The notes: generated by a model from the letters alone, not told the origin. A stretch of DNA of 64,000 nucleotides from Stutzerimonas stutzeri (GCA_002345575.1 DDVX01000019.1:82397-146396), one strand, 5' to 3'; numbered from the stretch's first letter, positions 8,661-17,644 are shown. Numbers and translations are program-made.

Positions 8661-9353
8661 GTGCGTGCGTTGTCGCTTCTGGTCTTATTGCCGGCCCTGC
8701 TGGGGGCGGGCCTGGTAGCCGCTCAGCCGCTACAGGCGACGCTGCCTGAGTATCGTGTGCTATCAAGCACGGAGGCGGCGAGCTTCGAGCCGGCACTGCT
8801 TGAGGCTTTGGCCGAGGCGCTGGGGCAGCCGGTGGCTATCACGCAGCAGACCGACAGCGCGGACCTGCGACTGGGGCCGACAGAAGCCGGTGCGCTCTAC
8901 TATCAGGCCATCCCCGCTGCGCTGACGGCCAACGAAGGTGGTGCCTCCGCCTGGCAGCATCTGCGTAATCAGCCGGTCTGTCTTGCCGCCGCTAGCCCCT
9001 ACGCACCACTGCTGCAGCGCTTCGGCGCTCAGGCGCGTGAATACCCCAGCACCGCACATGCCCTGATCGGCCTCAAACTGGGCGAGTGCCGTGCGGTTGT
9101 CGACGACCAGCGCCTGCTCGCCGAAATGTCGAAGCTGCCCGAGTGGCGGCGCTACAACAGCCTGCTGACGGCCCTGCCTGAAGGCGAGCAAAAACTACGC
9201 ATCAGCACGCCGGATGCCGCGCTACAGGAACGGATCGATGAGGTACTGGTGCTGTGGCAAGAAGAGGGGAGGCTGGAGGAGCTGATTCGCTTCTGGATCG
9301 ATGAGGTGGCCTTTGAGGCCTATGTATTGGCCGATACCCTGGACTGCCATTAA
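8661..9353 (+). CDS. Small secreted protein resembling a type-2 periplasmic binding protein
   Basis: The GTG at 8661, 10 bp after the permease, starts a 230-residue protein with a signal peptide (LLVLLPALLGAGLVAAQP). Blocks such as FEPALLEALAEALGQPV, CLAAASPYAPLLQRFGA, LGECRAVVDDQRLLAEM and RIDEVLVLWQEEGRLEELIRFWI follow the pattern of SBP_bac_3-type extracellular solute receptors. It is unlike the SsuA-type receptor at the head of the operon and slightly short for the family. It may be an accessory receptor of the same importer. Function unknown beyond this. The stop codon TAA overlaps the first bases of palindromic element copy 2. Confidence 0.75.
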   Translation: MRALSLLVLLPALLGAGLVAAQPLQATLPEYRVLSSTEAASFEPALLEALAEALGQPVAITQQTDSADLRLGPTEAGALYYQAIPAALTANEGGASAWQHLRNQPVCLAAASPYAPLLQRFGAQAREYPSTAHALIGLKLGECRAVVDDQRLLAEMSKLPEWRRYNSLLTALPEGEQKLRISTPDAALQERIDEVLVLWQEEGRLEELIRFWIDEVAFEAYVLADTLDCH

Positions 9354-9550
9354 CAGGTCGTTGAAAAACTACCTGCGTTGGCAATACTGCGTTAAAAACA
9401 GGCTCGGAAAGCCGCTTGCGGCTAACGCGCTTTAGCGCGGCCCGAAGGGCGAACGAAGTGAGTACTGCTCATTTAGGCCACTAAACTCTGCGTCCTCGCC
9501 TGTTTTTGCCTTGTCTGGCCTGCCTCGCCTACATTTTTCAACGGCCTGCT
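9352..9550. repeat. Dispersed palindromic element, copy 2 (longest)
   Basis: The ends are AACAGGTCGTTGAAAAA (9352 onward) and its near reverse complement ending near 9550 (tttttcaacggcctgct). Inner arms AAAAACAGGC and GCCTGTTTTT also pair. Compared with copy 3 it carries about 55 extra bases in the middle, including smaller hairpins (gccgc..gcggc and gcgc..gcgc near 9411-9440). It starts within the stop codon of the preceding gene and fills the gap to pagL. Confidence 0.85.
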
Positions 9551-9608
9551 AAAGCATGGCGCCATGGATGGTTGGCGAGCATTGCGCATCGCCAACAACT
9601 GCCGCCCT

Positions 9609-10127
9609 TTAAAACTTGCGGCTGTAGAACAGCGAGTAGGACTCGATGCCGTCATTGGGCTGCTTGATGCCGGCGTTGGAGTAATGCATGGCGCGGATAC
9701 CGACTTTCTGTTCGTTCGGCAGCTTCAGACCGGCGCCGATGCGGTTTTCGAAGTTGAATGAGGAGCCAAGCTGCTGCTCACCGACATCGGTCTTGGAGAA
9801 GAAGGCAACACCGACGCCACCTTCGACGAAGGGCGTGTATTTGAAGCCGTTGAATTCATAGACGAACACTGGGGCGAAAGATAGGGAGTGCGCGCCGGCA
9901 TAGTCGTCACCGCCTTCCCAATAGGTGTAGGCAGCATCCCAGTAGCCGGTCAGGTGGCCGGTGTTGCTGTTTAGCCAGGTCTTGTCCCAGCCGAACGCCA
10001 AGCCGGCGCGGTAGCTCATGTCGCCCTGGCCGGTCACGCCCAGCGCGCCGGAAAACTCGGCGGCGGTGACAGAAGCGGTGCCGGTCAGAAGAGCAATCGC
10101 CAAGGGCAGTGCAAAGCGGTTTTTCAT
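9609..10127 (-). CDS. pagL: Lipid A 3-O-deacylase PagL
   Basis: PagL is an outer-membrane beta-barrel enzyme that removes the 3-O acyl chain of lipid A. The chosen ATG at 10127 gives a signal peptide (MKNRFALPLAIALLTG, cleavage near SVTAA) and a 172-residue protein, the usual size. The catalytic residues are visible near the C-terminus: His148 and Ser150 in AMHYSNAG and Glu162 in DGIES, with the same 2- and 14-residue spacing as the known triad. The last residue is Phe, as expected for an outer-membrane barrel. It is downstream of the efflux operon, on the same strand, 67 bp after its last gene. Confidence 0.93.
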   Translation of the reverse strand: MKNRFALPLAIALLTGTASVTAAEFSGALGVTGQGDMSYRAGLAFGWDKTWLNSNTGHLTGYWDAAYTYWEGGDDYAGAHSLSFAPVFVYEFNGFKYTPFVEGGVGVAFFSKTDVGEQQLGSSFNFENRIGAGLKLPNEQKVGIRAMHYSNAGIKQPNDGIESYSLFYSRKF

Positions 10128-10194
10128 GTTTTTCTCTTTTTCCAAAGCAATCAGAACGGTGTTGCAGGACCGGCCGCAAAGCCGGTCCGTCGTT

Positions 10195-11625
10195 TTATTG
10201 CAAGGTTTCGTTACGCAGCGCGATGTTCTCCGTCCAACCACCGCCGAGTGCCTTGAACAGCTGCACCTCGCTGTGGAGTTGCAGCAGCTGATCGCTTAGC
10301 AGTTGCTGTTGGGCAGAGAACAATTCGCGTTGTGCGTCGAGCACGGCGAGGTAGTTGTCCACGCCTTCGTGATAGCGCTGCTGCGCCAGTTCAAGGTATT
10401 CCTGGGTGGTCCTGGTCAGGTCGGTCTGGGCCTGCAGCTGTTCTTCGAAGGTACCGCGTGCGGCCAGACCATCGGCGACCTCGCGGAATGCAGTCTGGAT
10501 GGACTGTTCATACTGGGCAATGTTGATGTCCTTCTGCACCTCGGCGTAGTCAAGGTTGGCCTTGAGCCGGCCAGCGGTGAAGATCGGGATGTTGATCTGC
10601 GGCATGAAGCTCCAGGTGCCCGAACCGCCTTCGAACAGCCCGTCGAGCTCACCGCTCAGGGTGCCGGCGGCAGCCGTCAGGCGAATGCTCGGGAAGAACG
10701 CTGCACGTGCCGCACCGATGTTGGCATTGGCGGCCTGCAGTTGAAATTCGGCCGCACGGATATCCGGCCGACGCAGCAGCAGGTCGGCTGGCATGCCTAC
10801 TGGCAGCTCGGCGAACACGCTGTTGAAGCCAAAGCCCCCGGACAGATCAGTCGGCAGATCGGTGCCGAGCAGCAGGCGCAACAGGTTTGCATCCTGCGCG
10901 ACCAGACGCGAATAGCGGGCGAACTGCACGCGCGCCTGCTCCACCAGGCTGCGGGCCTGGCGCACATCCAGTGCCGATGCGGTGCCGACATCGTGGGCGG
11001 CCTGCACCAGGCCCAGGCTCTTGCCGTAGCTGTAGAGGGTGCCGCGGGTCAGCTCCAGCAGGCCCTGATCGGTGCGCCAGGTCAGGTAGGCCATAGCGAC
11101 CTCGCTAACCAGGCCGATCTGCACGCTGCGTTGCGCCTCCTCGGTGGCCAGGTAGCGCGCCAGGGCGCTGCTCTCAAGGCTACGCAGGCGACCGAAGAAG
11201 TCCAGCTCGTAGGCGCTGACGCCGAGCGTTACACCGTACTGGCTGGCGATACCCGCCTCGCCGGTATTCGACAGATCGGCTGGCAGACGCTGGCGCTGGC
11301 CGCTGCCGTCGATACCGATACTGGGGAACAGGTCAGAACGGCTGATGCGGTACTGCGCGCGGTAGGCTTCGACGTTGAGTGCTGCCTGACGCAGATCGCG
11401 GTTGTTTTCCAGCGAGATGCCGATCAGGTGTTGCAGGGTCGGATCGACGAAGAACTGCCGCCAGCCCAGCTCTGTGGCGGTGGTGCTTGCCGACAAGCCC
11501 TGATCATAAGCCGCGCCTTCCGGCCACTGCACCTGTACCGGCATGTCGGGGCGCTGGTAGTCGGGGATCAGGCTGCAGCCGGACAGCGCCAGCGTCATTG
11601 CGATGGTCAGGTGCTTGAGTCTCAT
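10195..11625 (-). CDS. Outer-membrane efflux lipoprotein of the RND pump (OprM/TtgI type)
   Basis: This 476-residue protein is a TolC-family channel with an N-terminal lipobox (LALSGCSLIP), so it should be lipid-anchored in the outer membrane. Family blocks include RNYN-like repeats such as NRDLRQAALNVEAYRAQYRI and a second-half equivalent (RRPDIRAAEFQLQAANANIGAARAAFFPSI), reflecting the internal duplication of TolC proteins. It overlaps the RND gene stop by 4 bp and completes a three-gene efflux operon. Closest types by eye are TtgI, SrpC and OprM. Confidence 0.94.
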   Translation of the reverse strand: MRLKHLTIAMTLALSGCSLIPDYQRPDMPVQVQWPEGAAYDQGLSASTTATELGWRQFFVDPTLQHLIGISLENNRDLRQAALNVEAYRAQYRISRSDLFPSIGIDGSGQRQRLPADLSNTGEAGIASQYGVTLGVSAYELDFFGRLRSLESSALARYLATEEAQRSVQIGLVSEVAMAYLTWRTDQGLLELTRGTLYSYGKSLGLVQAAHDVGTASALDVRQARSLVEQARVQFARYSRLVAQDANLLRLLLGTDLPTDLSGGFGFNSVFAELPVGMPADLLLRRPDIRAAEFQLQAANANIGAARAAFFPSIRLTAAAGTLSGELDGLFEGGSGTWSFMPQINIPIFTAGRLKANLDYAEVQKDINIAQYEQSIQTAFREVADGLAARGTFEEQLQAQTDLTRTTQEYLELAQQRYHEGVDNYLAVLDAQRELFSAQQQLLSDQLLQLHSEVQLFKALGGGWTENIALRNETLQ

Positions 11626-14600
11626 ACAGATTCTCCTTCGCCATCGGCCTGAGCCTTCTTGCGTCCTTCAAACAACTTGACCACTACTACGTAGAACAGC
11701 GGTACGAAGAACACGGCGAGCACGGTGGCGGTGATCATCCCGCCGACTACGCCGGTAGCGACCGAGTGCTGGCTGCCGGCACCGGCGCCACTGGCCAGCG
11801 CCATCGGCATCACGCCGAAGGTGAAGGCCAGGGACGTCATGACGATTGGCCGCAGCCGTAGCCGGGCCGCATGCACGGCGGCATCGACCAGGGGCATGCC
11901 TTCCTTCTCGTACAGGTCCTTGGCGAACTCGACGATAAGGATGGCGTTCTTCGCCGACAGGCCGACCGTGGTCATCAGACCGATCTGGAAGTAGACATCG
12001 GCGGTGAGATCTCGGAACAGAGTGGCGAGTACCGCACCGAGAATGCCCAACGGCACCACCAGCATTACTGAGGCCGGCACTGACCAGCTCTCATAGAGTG
12101 CGGCCAGACAGAGGAACACGATCAGTACGGTCAGCGCGTAGAGCATGGGCGCCTGGTCGCCGGTCTGGATTTCCTCATAGGACAGACCGGTATAGCTCAG
12201 GCCAATGCCCGGCGGCAGTTCCTGCATGATCGCGGCGATGGCGACCATGGCATCACCGGTGCTGTAGCCGGGCGCCGGCTCGCCGAGAATTTCCACCGAC
12301 GAGATGCCGCCGTAGCGCTCCAGCTTGGGCGAGCCGAAGGTCCACTCGCCGGTGGCAAAGGCCGAGAACGGCACCATCTCGCCCAGAGCGTTGCGTACGT
12401 ACCACTGGTCAAAGTCGTCGGGAGAGATGCGCGAATCATCCTGGCCCTGGATATAGACGCGCTTGACCCGACCGCGATCGATGAAGTCGTTGACATACAT
12501 GGAGCCCCAGGCGGCGCTCATGGTTTCATTGATCGAGGCGATGCTTACCTGCAGCGCGCGAGCTTTCTCATCGTTGATGACGACCTGATACTGCGGCTCG
12601 TCATCCTTGCCGTTAGGGCGTACCGCACGCAGCTTCGGGTGCTCATTAGCCAATTGCAGGAACTGGTTGCGCGCCTCCATCAGCGCTTCGTGGCCCAGAC
12701 CTGCGTTGTCTTGCAGGAAGAGGTTGAAGCCCATGGCGTTGCCCATTTCAAGAATTGCCGGCGGCACGAATGCCATCACCGAGGCGTCCTTGATGGTCGC
12801 GAAGTGGGCGTTGGCGCGTTCGGCAATGCTGAATACGTCCTGGCCGTCTTCGGAACGATGGTCCCAGCCCTTGAGCATGACCAGGCCAAGGCCGGAGTTC
12901 TGTCCGCGACCGGCAAAGTTGAAGCCGTTGACAGTCAGCACGTGGTTGATCAGTTCGCCTTCCTGGCTCTTCAAGTAGTCCTGCACCTGAGTAAGAACCG
13001 CTTCGGTACGTTCGGAGGACGAGTTCACCGGCATGCGTACCTCCACCATCATCAGCCCTTGGTCCTCGTTTGGCAGGAACGCTTTGGGAATCTGGGTGAA
13101 CAGGTAGCCAGTACCTGCGGTGATCAGCACAAACGCCAGCAGATAGCGCCCACGGCGCTTGATCATGCCGCCGACACCGCGCTCGAAGCGAGCAGTGCCG
13201 CGGTCAAAGATGCGGTTGAACCAACCGAAGAAACCTTTTTTCTCGTGATGAGCGTCGCCCTTGGGCTTCTTCAGGATGGTGGCGCATAGTGCCGGGGTGA
13301 AGATCATCGCTACCAGAACCGAGAGGCTCATGCAGAGCACGATAGTTACCGCGAACTGCTTGTAGATGATGCCGGCCGAGCCGCCGAAGAAAGCCATTGG
13401 CACGAACACGGCTGACAGCACCAGGCCGATGCCGACCAGCGCGCCCTGGATCTGCCCCATGGATTTGCGCGTGGCTTCCAGTGGCGTCAGCCCTTCCTCG
13501 TGCATCAGGCGCTCGACGTTTTCCACCACGACGATGGCGTCGTCCACCAGCAGACCGATGGCCAGGACCATCGCATACATGGTCAGCACGTTGATGCTGA
13601 GGCCGAAGTAGGGCAGCAGTGCAAAGGCGCCAAGGAGTACGACAGGTACCGCCAGGGTTGGAATCAGAGTGGCGCGGAAGTTCTGCAAGAACAGGTACAT
13701 CACCAAGAAGACGAGGACTACCGCCTCGATAATGGTATGCACCACCGAGCTAATGGAGGCCTCCACCACCGGCGTGGTGTCGTAGGGATAAATTACCTCG
13801 ACACCTTCCGGCAGGTAGGCTTTCTGCTTTTCCATCTCGGCCTTCACCGTCTTCACGGTCTCAAGCAGGTTGCCGCCCGAGGCCAGGCGCAGCGCCAGGC
13901 CCGCCGAGGGCTGGCCGTTACGCTTACTGAAGATGGAGAAATTGTCTGCGCCCAGTTCCACGCGGGCCACGTCCTTGACGCGGACCTGAGAGCCGTCGGC
14001 GTTGACCTTGACCAGAATCTCCTCGAATTCCTGCGGAGTGGTCATGCGGGTTTTGCCCAGCACCGTGGCATTGAGCTGCACGCCGCTGAGGGTCGGCAGG
14101 CCGCCGAGCTGGCCGGAGGAAACCTGCACGTTCTGCTCACGGATGGCGCCGGCGACATCGCCTGGCGTCAGCTGGTAGCTGTTGAGCTTGGCCGGATCGA
14201 GCCAGATGCGCATGGCATAGGGCGAGCCGAACAGCATATAGTCGCCCACGCCGTCGATACGCGAGATCGGGTCCTGTAGCTGCGAGGCGATCAGGTTGCC
14301 GAGGTCGAAGTTGCTCATCTTGCCGGTGGTGTCCGCCAGGCCGATGATCAGGAAGAAGTTCTGCTGGTACTTCACTACGCGCAGTCCCTGGCGTTGCACT
14401 TCCTCGGGCAGCCGGGGCGTGGCCAGCTGCAGCTTGTTCTGCACCTGGACCTGGGCGATATCGGGGTCAGTGCCCTGCTCGAAGGTAGCGATGATCATCA
14501 TGCTGCCGTCGGAGTTGCTTTGCGCGGACATGTAGCGGAAGCCGTCGAGGCCGCTGAGCTGCTGCTCGATGACTTGCACCACAGTGTCCTGCACGGTCTG

Positions 14601-14762
14601 TGCCGAGGCGCCAGGGTAGGACACGGCGATAGCAACAGCCGGGGCGGCGATGTTGGGGTACTGACTGATGGGCATTTTTACCAGCGATAACGCGCCGGCG
14701 AGCATGGCGACAATCGCCAGCACCCAGGCGAAGATCGGCCGGTCGATAAAGAAACGAGACAT
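11622..14762 (-). CDS. RND inner-membrane efflux transporter (HAE1; TtgH/SrpB/MexB type)
   Basis: This 1046-residue proton/drug antiporter has the full-length AcrB architecture: an N-terminal helix (MSRFFIDRPIFAWVLAIVAM), two six-helix groups and two large periplasmic loops. The proton-relay Asp pair is in AIGLLVDDAIVVVENVERLM. A second-half motif, GLSAKNAILIVEFAKDLYE, is present. It is the middle gene of the adaptor-pump-channel operon. The IclR-type regulator next door points to the aromatic-solvent/antibiotic pump subgroup (TtgGHI, SrpABC) rather than the TetR-controlled MexAB/TtgABC group. Confidence 0.94.
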   Translation of the reverse strand: MSRFFIDRPIFAWVLAIVAMLAGALSLVKMPISQYPNIAAPAVAIAVSYPGASAQTVQDTVVQVIEQQLSGLDGFRYMSAQSNSDGSMMIIATFEQGTDPDIAQVQVQNKLQLATPRLPEEVQRQGLRVVKYQQNFFLIIGLADTTGKMSNFDLGNLIASQLQDPISRIDGVGDYMLFGSPYAMRIWLDPAKLNSYQLTPGDVAGAIREQNVQVSSGQLGGLPTLSGVQLNATVLGKTRMTTPQEFEEILVKVNADGSQVRVKDVARVELGADNFSIFSKRNGQPSAGLALRLASGGNLLETVKTVKAEMEKQKAYLPEGVEVIYPYDTTPVVEASISSVVHTIIEAVVLVFLVMYLFLQNFRATLIPTLAVPVVLLGAFALLPYFGLSINVLTMYAMVLAIGLLVDDAIVVVENVERLMHEEGLTPLEATRKSMGQIQGALVGIGLVLSAVFVPMAFFGGSAGIIYKQFAVTIVLCMSLSVLVAMIFTPALCATILKKPKGDAHHEKKGFFGWFNRIFDRGTARFERGVGGMIKRRGRYLLAFVLITAGTGYLFTQIPKAFLPNEDQGLMMVEVRMPVNSSSERTEAVLTQVQDYLKSQEGELINHVLTVNGFNFAGRGQNSGLGLVMLKGWDHRSEDGQDVFSIAERANAHFATIKDASVMAFVPPAILEMGNAMGFNLFLQDNAGLGHEALMEARNQFLQLANEHPKLRAVRPNGKDDEPQYQVVINDEKARALQVSIASINETMSAAWGSMYVNDFIDRGRVKRVYIQGQDDSRISPDDFDQWYVRNALGEMVPFSAFATGEWTFGSPKLERYGGISSVEILGEPAPGYSTGDAMVAIAAIMQELPPGIGLSYTGLSYEEIQTGDQAPMLYALTVLIVFLCLAALYESWSVPASVMLVVPLGILGAVLATLFRDLTADVYFQIGLMTTVGLSAKNAILIVEFAKDLYEKEGMPLVDAAVHAARLRLRPIVMTSLAFTFGVMPMALASGAGAGSQHSVATGVVGGMITATVLAVFFVPLFYVVVVKLFEGRKKAQADGEGESV

Positions 14763-14776
14763 GAACCTTCAGCTCC

Positions 14777-15931
14777 TCAATTGGCCGCGGCAGTAGTTGT
14801 CGCCGGGGCGAATTCGGAGACCAATCTGACGTTCGTGGCTTCGACGGGCCTGACCTTGATGCCACTGCGGGCGCGCTGGGTGCCTTCGGTGATTACGCGC
14901 TCGCCATCGCTTACGCCTTTGCCAATAAGCCAGGCGTTTCCGACCGTGCGCAGGGTCTCGACTTCGCGTTGCTCCACGCTGTCGTCCGGTTTGACCACCC
15001 AAACGCTGGGTACGCCGCGCGCATCACGGCTGACCGCTTGCTGCGGTACGAGGATGGCGTCCTCTTGCGTGCCTTCCTTGAGCAGCGCATGCACGAACAT
15101 GCCGGGCAGTAGCTTGCGATCAGGGTTGGGGAATTCGGCCCGCAGGGTTACCGAGCCGGTAGTCGGGTCCACGCTAACCTCGGAGAACTGCAGCGTGCCG
15201 GGCAATGGATAGGCACTGCCGTCGTCGAGCGTCAGGCTGACTTGTGCCTTGTCCTTGCCGGAGTTCTGCAGACGACCGGATTCCAGCGCGCGGCGCAGGC
15301 TCAAGAGCTTGGTGATCGGCTGGTTGACGTCCACGTAGATCGGGTCGAGCTGCGTCACGGTGGCAAGAGGCTGGGCCTGCCCATTGGTCACCAATGCGCC
15401 TTCGGTGACCGCGGAGCGACCGATGCGGCCTGAGATTGGCGCCAGGACTTTGGTGTATTGCACATCGATGCGGGCCACTTGCACCTCAGCCTGGGCCTGC
15501 TTCCAGGCTGCCAGTGCATCATCGTATTGCTGACGGCTGACCGCGTTGGTTTTGAGCAGGCGCTCATAGCGTTTGGCTAGGTTTTCAGCGGTGACCAGAT
15601 TGGCCTCTGCACGTGCCAGCACAGCTTCATAGGTGCGCGGGTCGATTTGGTAGAGCTGCTGGCCCTTCTTGACTTCCGTGCCTTCAGTGAACAGGCGTTG
15701 CTGGAGGATGCCTGATACCTGCGGGCGTACTTCAGCGACCCGGTAGGCACTGGTGCGGCCAGGTAGGTCGGTCGTCAGCGTCAATGGCTGTGCCTGGATC
15801 TGATAAACCCCGACTTCAGGAACAGGTGGTGCTTCTTCTTCATTCTGGGCATCGGAGCAGCCGACCAGCAGCAACAGTGCCGCCAGGGATGCGAGCTGTC
15901 TGGCGCGCAATGTTTTTTCTGGGTGATTCAA
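14777..15931 (-). CDS. RND periplasmic adaptor lipoprotein (TtgG/SrpA type)
   Basis: The membrane-fusion protein links pump and channel. I choose a TTG start at 15931 because a strong AAGGAG sits 8 bases before it and the following frame gives a proper lipoprotein signal (LASLAALLLLVGCSD); an in-frame ATG at 15970 has no comparable ribosome site. The product is 384 residues with the lipoyl halves (GILQQRLFTEGTEVKKGQQL and APISGRIGRSAVTEGALV) flanking a short alpha-hairpin (RAEANLVTAENLAKRYERLL). It is the first gene of the efflux operon and divergent from the IclR regulator. Confidence 0.9.
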   Translation of the reverse strand: MNHPEKTLRARQLASLAALLLLVGCSDAQNEEEAPPVPEVGVYQIQAQPLTLTTDLPGRTSAYRVAEVRPQVSGILQQRLFTEGTEVKKGQQLYQIDPRTYEAVLARAEANLVTAENLAKRYERLLKTNAVSRQQYDDALAAWKQAQAEVQVARIDVQYTKVLAPISGRIGRSAVTEGALVTNGQAQPLATVTQLDPIYVDVNQPITKLLSLRRALESGRLQNSGKDKAQVSLTLDDGSAYPLPGTLQFSEVSVDPTTGSVTLRAEFPNPDRKLLPGMFVHALLKEGTQEDAILVPQQAVSRDARGVPSVWVVKPDDSVEQREVETLRTVGNAWLIGKGVSDGERVITEGTQRARSGIKVRPVEATNVRLVSEFAPATTTAAAN

Positions 15932-16151
15932 TTGTTGGCTCCTTGAAACGCACGAAACTATGTATCGCATGTCGGGCAAGTGTATCACTGTACAATTCAG
16001 CGGAGCCAAAGATAAATAGTGTTGAAAATGTTTCGCCTGCAGCGCTGGGCGCGATCTCTCATCTCGAGACGCGATGTTTCTGGCGGTCAGCAGCAGTGCT
16101 GCAGGACAATGCAGGCTTGATCATTGATCAGATATGCAGACGGAGAAAAAA
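15932..16151. promoter_or_regulatory. Divergent control region between efflux operon and IclR regulator
   Basis: These 220 bp separate the adaptor TTG from the regulator ATG. TGTATC occurs twice (about 15960 and 15979), the second as part of TGTA-N6-TACA (15979-15992), a small inverted repeat close to the pump side. By analogy with TtgV-type systems the regulator should bind here and block the pump promoter. The operator assignment is an inference from position and symmetry only. Confidence 0.4.
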
Positions 16152-16934
16152 ATGATTCAGACAGACCCGGTCGGCGAAACCGGTAAGCATGCCGGCATAC
16201 AGGTGATCGCCCGTGCGGCGGCTGTCATGCGCGCTCTGGGCAACAATCCGCAGGGTCTGAGCCTGGCGGCTATTGCACAGATCGTTGATCTGCCGCGCTC
16301 GACGGTGCAGCGCATCATCAATGCGCTGGAAAGCGAATATCTGGTCGAAACCCTAGGGCCGAGCGGTGGCTTCCGGCTGGGTCCGGCATTGGGTCAATTG
16401 ATCAGCCAGACCCAGACCGACATCATTTCACTGCTCAGGCCGCACATGCTGGACCTGTCCGAGCAGCTACAGGAGTCGATCTGCCTGAGTGCGCTGGTCA
16501 GCGACAAGGTGTATGTGGTTGATCGCACGGTTGCCGAACGCGAATTACGAGTGGTATTTCCCATCGGCATCAAGGCACCGGCCTATGCCACGGCTGGCGG
16601 AAAGGCGCATCTTGCGACGCTTGCGGAAGAGGGGCTGCACCAGCTGCTGCCTGACCCGCTGCCGAACCTGACGCCTCTGACACTCGATCTTGCCGGCCTG
16701 CAGGCGCAACTGGCACTTATCCGCGACGGCGCTGTGGCCGAGGATCATGGCGAGCTGATCGAGGGGCTAAGTTCGTTTGCGGTTCTGCTGGATACCTACC
16801 TGGGGCGCTACAGCATCTCGGTGGTCGTGCCCTCATGCCGTGCCGCCTCCCATAAGGAAACGATCAAGCAGGCGCTGCTGTCGTGCAGGCAGAACGTCGA
16901 GCGTGCCATTGGGCGAAATACACGCGAAGCGTGA
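16152..16934 (+). CDS. IclR-family transcriptional regulator (TtgV/SrpS-like), probable efflux repressor
   Basis: This protein of about 260 residues has an N-terminal winged helix (SLAAIAQIVDLPRSTVQRIINALE) and a C-terminal IclR ligand-binding domain (SICLSALVSDKVYVVDR, YATAGGKAHLA). The ATG at 16152 is chosen because GGAG lies 7 bases upstream; an ATG at 16134 overlaps that site. IclR proteins usually bind as tetramers and respond to small aromatic effectors. The divergent layout with an RND operon is the arrangement known for TtgV-ttgGHI and SrpS-srpABC, so repression of the pump is the likely role. Confidence 0.87.
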   Translation: MIQTDPVGETGKHAGIQVIARAAAVMRALGNNPQGLSLAAIAQIVDLPRSTVQRIINALESEYLVETLGPSGGFRLGPALGQLISQTQTDIISLLRPHMLDLSEQLQESICLSALVSDKVYVVDRTVAERELRVVFPIGIKAPAYATAGGKAHLATLAEEGLHQLLPDPLPNLTPLTLDLAGLQAQLALIRDGAVAEDHGELIEGLSSFAVLLDTYLGRYSISVVVPSCRAASHKETIKQALLSCRQNVERAIGRNTREA

Positions 16935-16941
16935 AACCGTA

Positions 16942-17565
16942 TCAGGGGGTTGTCAGCACCTGGGTCAGCGCATCCGGCAAGGCTCCCAGTTTGAACGGTG
17001 CACGTATGTGCCCGCGCAACGTGCCGTCGGGTGCGATCAGCGCCAGGTTGCCGCTGTGGGCAACGCTGTAGTTACCTTCAGTCTGGCTGGCGGGAACAAA
17101 TGGCAGGCCCAGCGCCTTTGACAGTCGTTGGAGCTGCGCCATCTCGCCGGTCAGTCCGGTAAAGCCTGCACGGTAGTAGCCCAGGTAGGTTTTCAGCTGC
17201 TCGGGCGTGTCGCGGGCGGGGTCCGCGGAGACCATTACCAGTTGCAGCTGATCGCGTACTTCGGCGGGCAATTGGCCGAAAACCCGGCGCATGTCACTCA
17301 GCGTGGTAGGGCAGATATCAGGACAGGCCGTGAAACCGAAGAAGAGAATGTACCAGCGCCCCCGCAGGGCATCGGTTACGAAGGTCTGACCGTCCTGGTC
17401 TATCAACTCGATGCTGGGTACGGCGCGTTCGCGGGGCAGCAACAGCAGATTTGCGTCGTCCAGCAGTGCGTTGCGATCCAGCGCGAACGCTGGAGTTGTG
17501 AAGGCGAGCGCGCTGATCAGCAGGCAGCGCAAAAGCAGGGAATCAAGCATGGCGGTCTTGCTCAT
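16942..17565 (-). CDS. SCO1/SenC family copper chaperone / thioredoxin-like protein
   Basis: This 207-residue secreted or membrane-anchored protein has an N-terminal hydrophobic signal (LLLRCLLISALAFTTPAFA) and a thioredoxin fold. Copper ligands of the SCO family are present: Cys81 and Cys85 in TACPDICPTT, and a His in YSVAHSGN. SCO proteins deliver copper to the CuA site of cytochrome oxidase subunit II. It is not beside the caa3 subunit II gene in this window (43.1-44.1 kb), but that oxidase has a CuA site needing such a factor. It ends 8 bp from the convergent IclR gene. Confidence 0.9.
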   Translation of the reverse strand: MSKTAMLDSLLLRCLLISALAFTTPAFALDRNALLDDANLLLLPRERAVPSIELIDQDGQTFVTDALRGRWYILFFGFTACPDICPTTLSDMRRVFGQLPAEVRDQLQLVMVSADPARDTPEQLKTYLGYYRAGFTGLTGEMAQLQRLSKALGLPFVPASQTEGNYSVAHSGNLALIAPDGTLRGHIRAPFKLGALPDALTQVLTTP

Positions 17566-17625
17566 CAGAAGGTTTGGCTCGACGGTAGCCCGCCGTACTG
17601 ACGAGCCACCATTCGTGCCAGATCG

Positions 17626-17644
17626 AGAGCGCTATCAGCGCTCT
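17626..17644. other. Perfect 8-bp-stem hairpin over the apt stop codon
   Basis: AGAGCGCT (17626-17633), a 3-base loop and AGCGCTCT (17637-17644) form a perfect hairpin that includes the apt stop codon. No T-run follows on the minus strand, so it is not a standard intrinsic terminator; it may protect the mRNA 3' end or reflect chance symmetry. Confidence 0.5.

Noticed and set aside
10303..11652. A 449-codon frame antisense to the outer-membrane efflux gene
   Set aside because: It is the GC-rich shadow of a clear TolC-family gene; its predicted protein has no recognisable domain.
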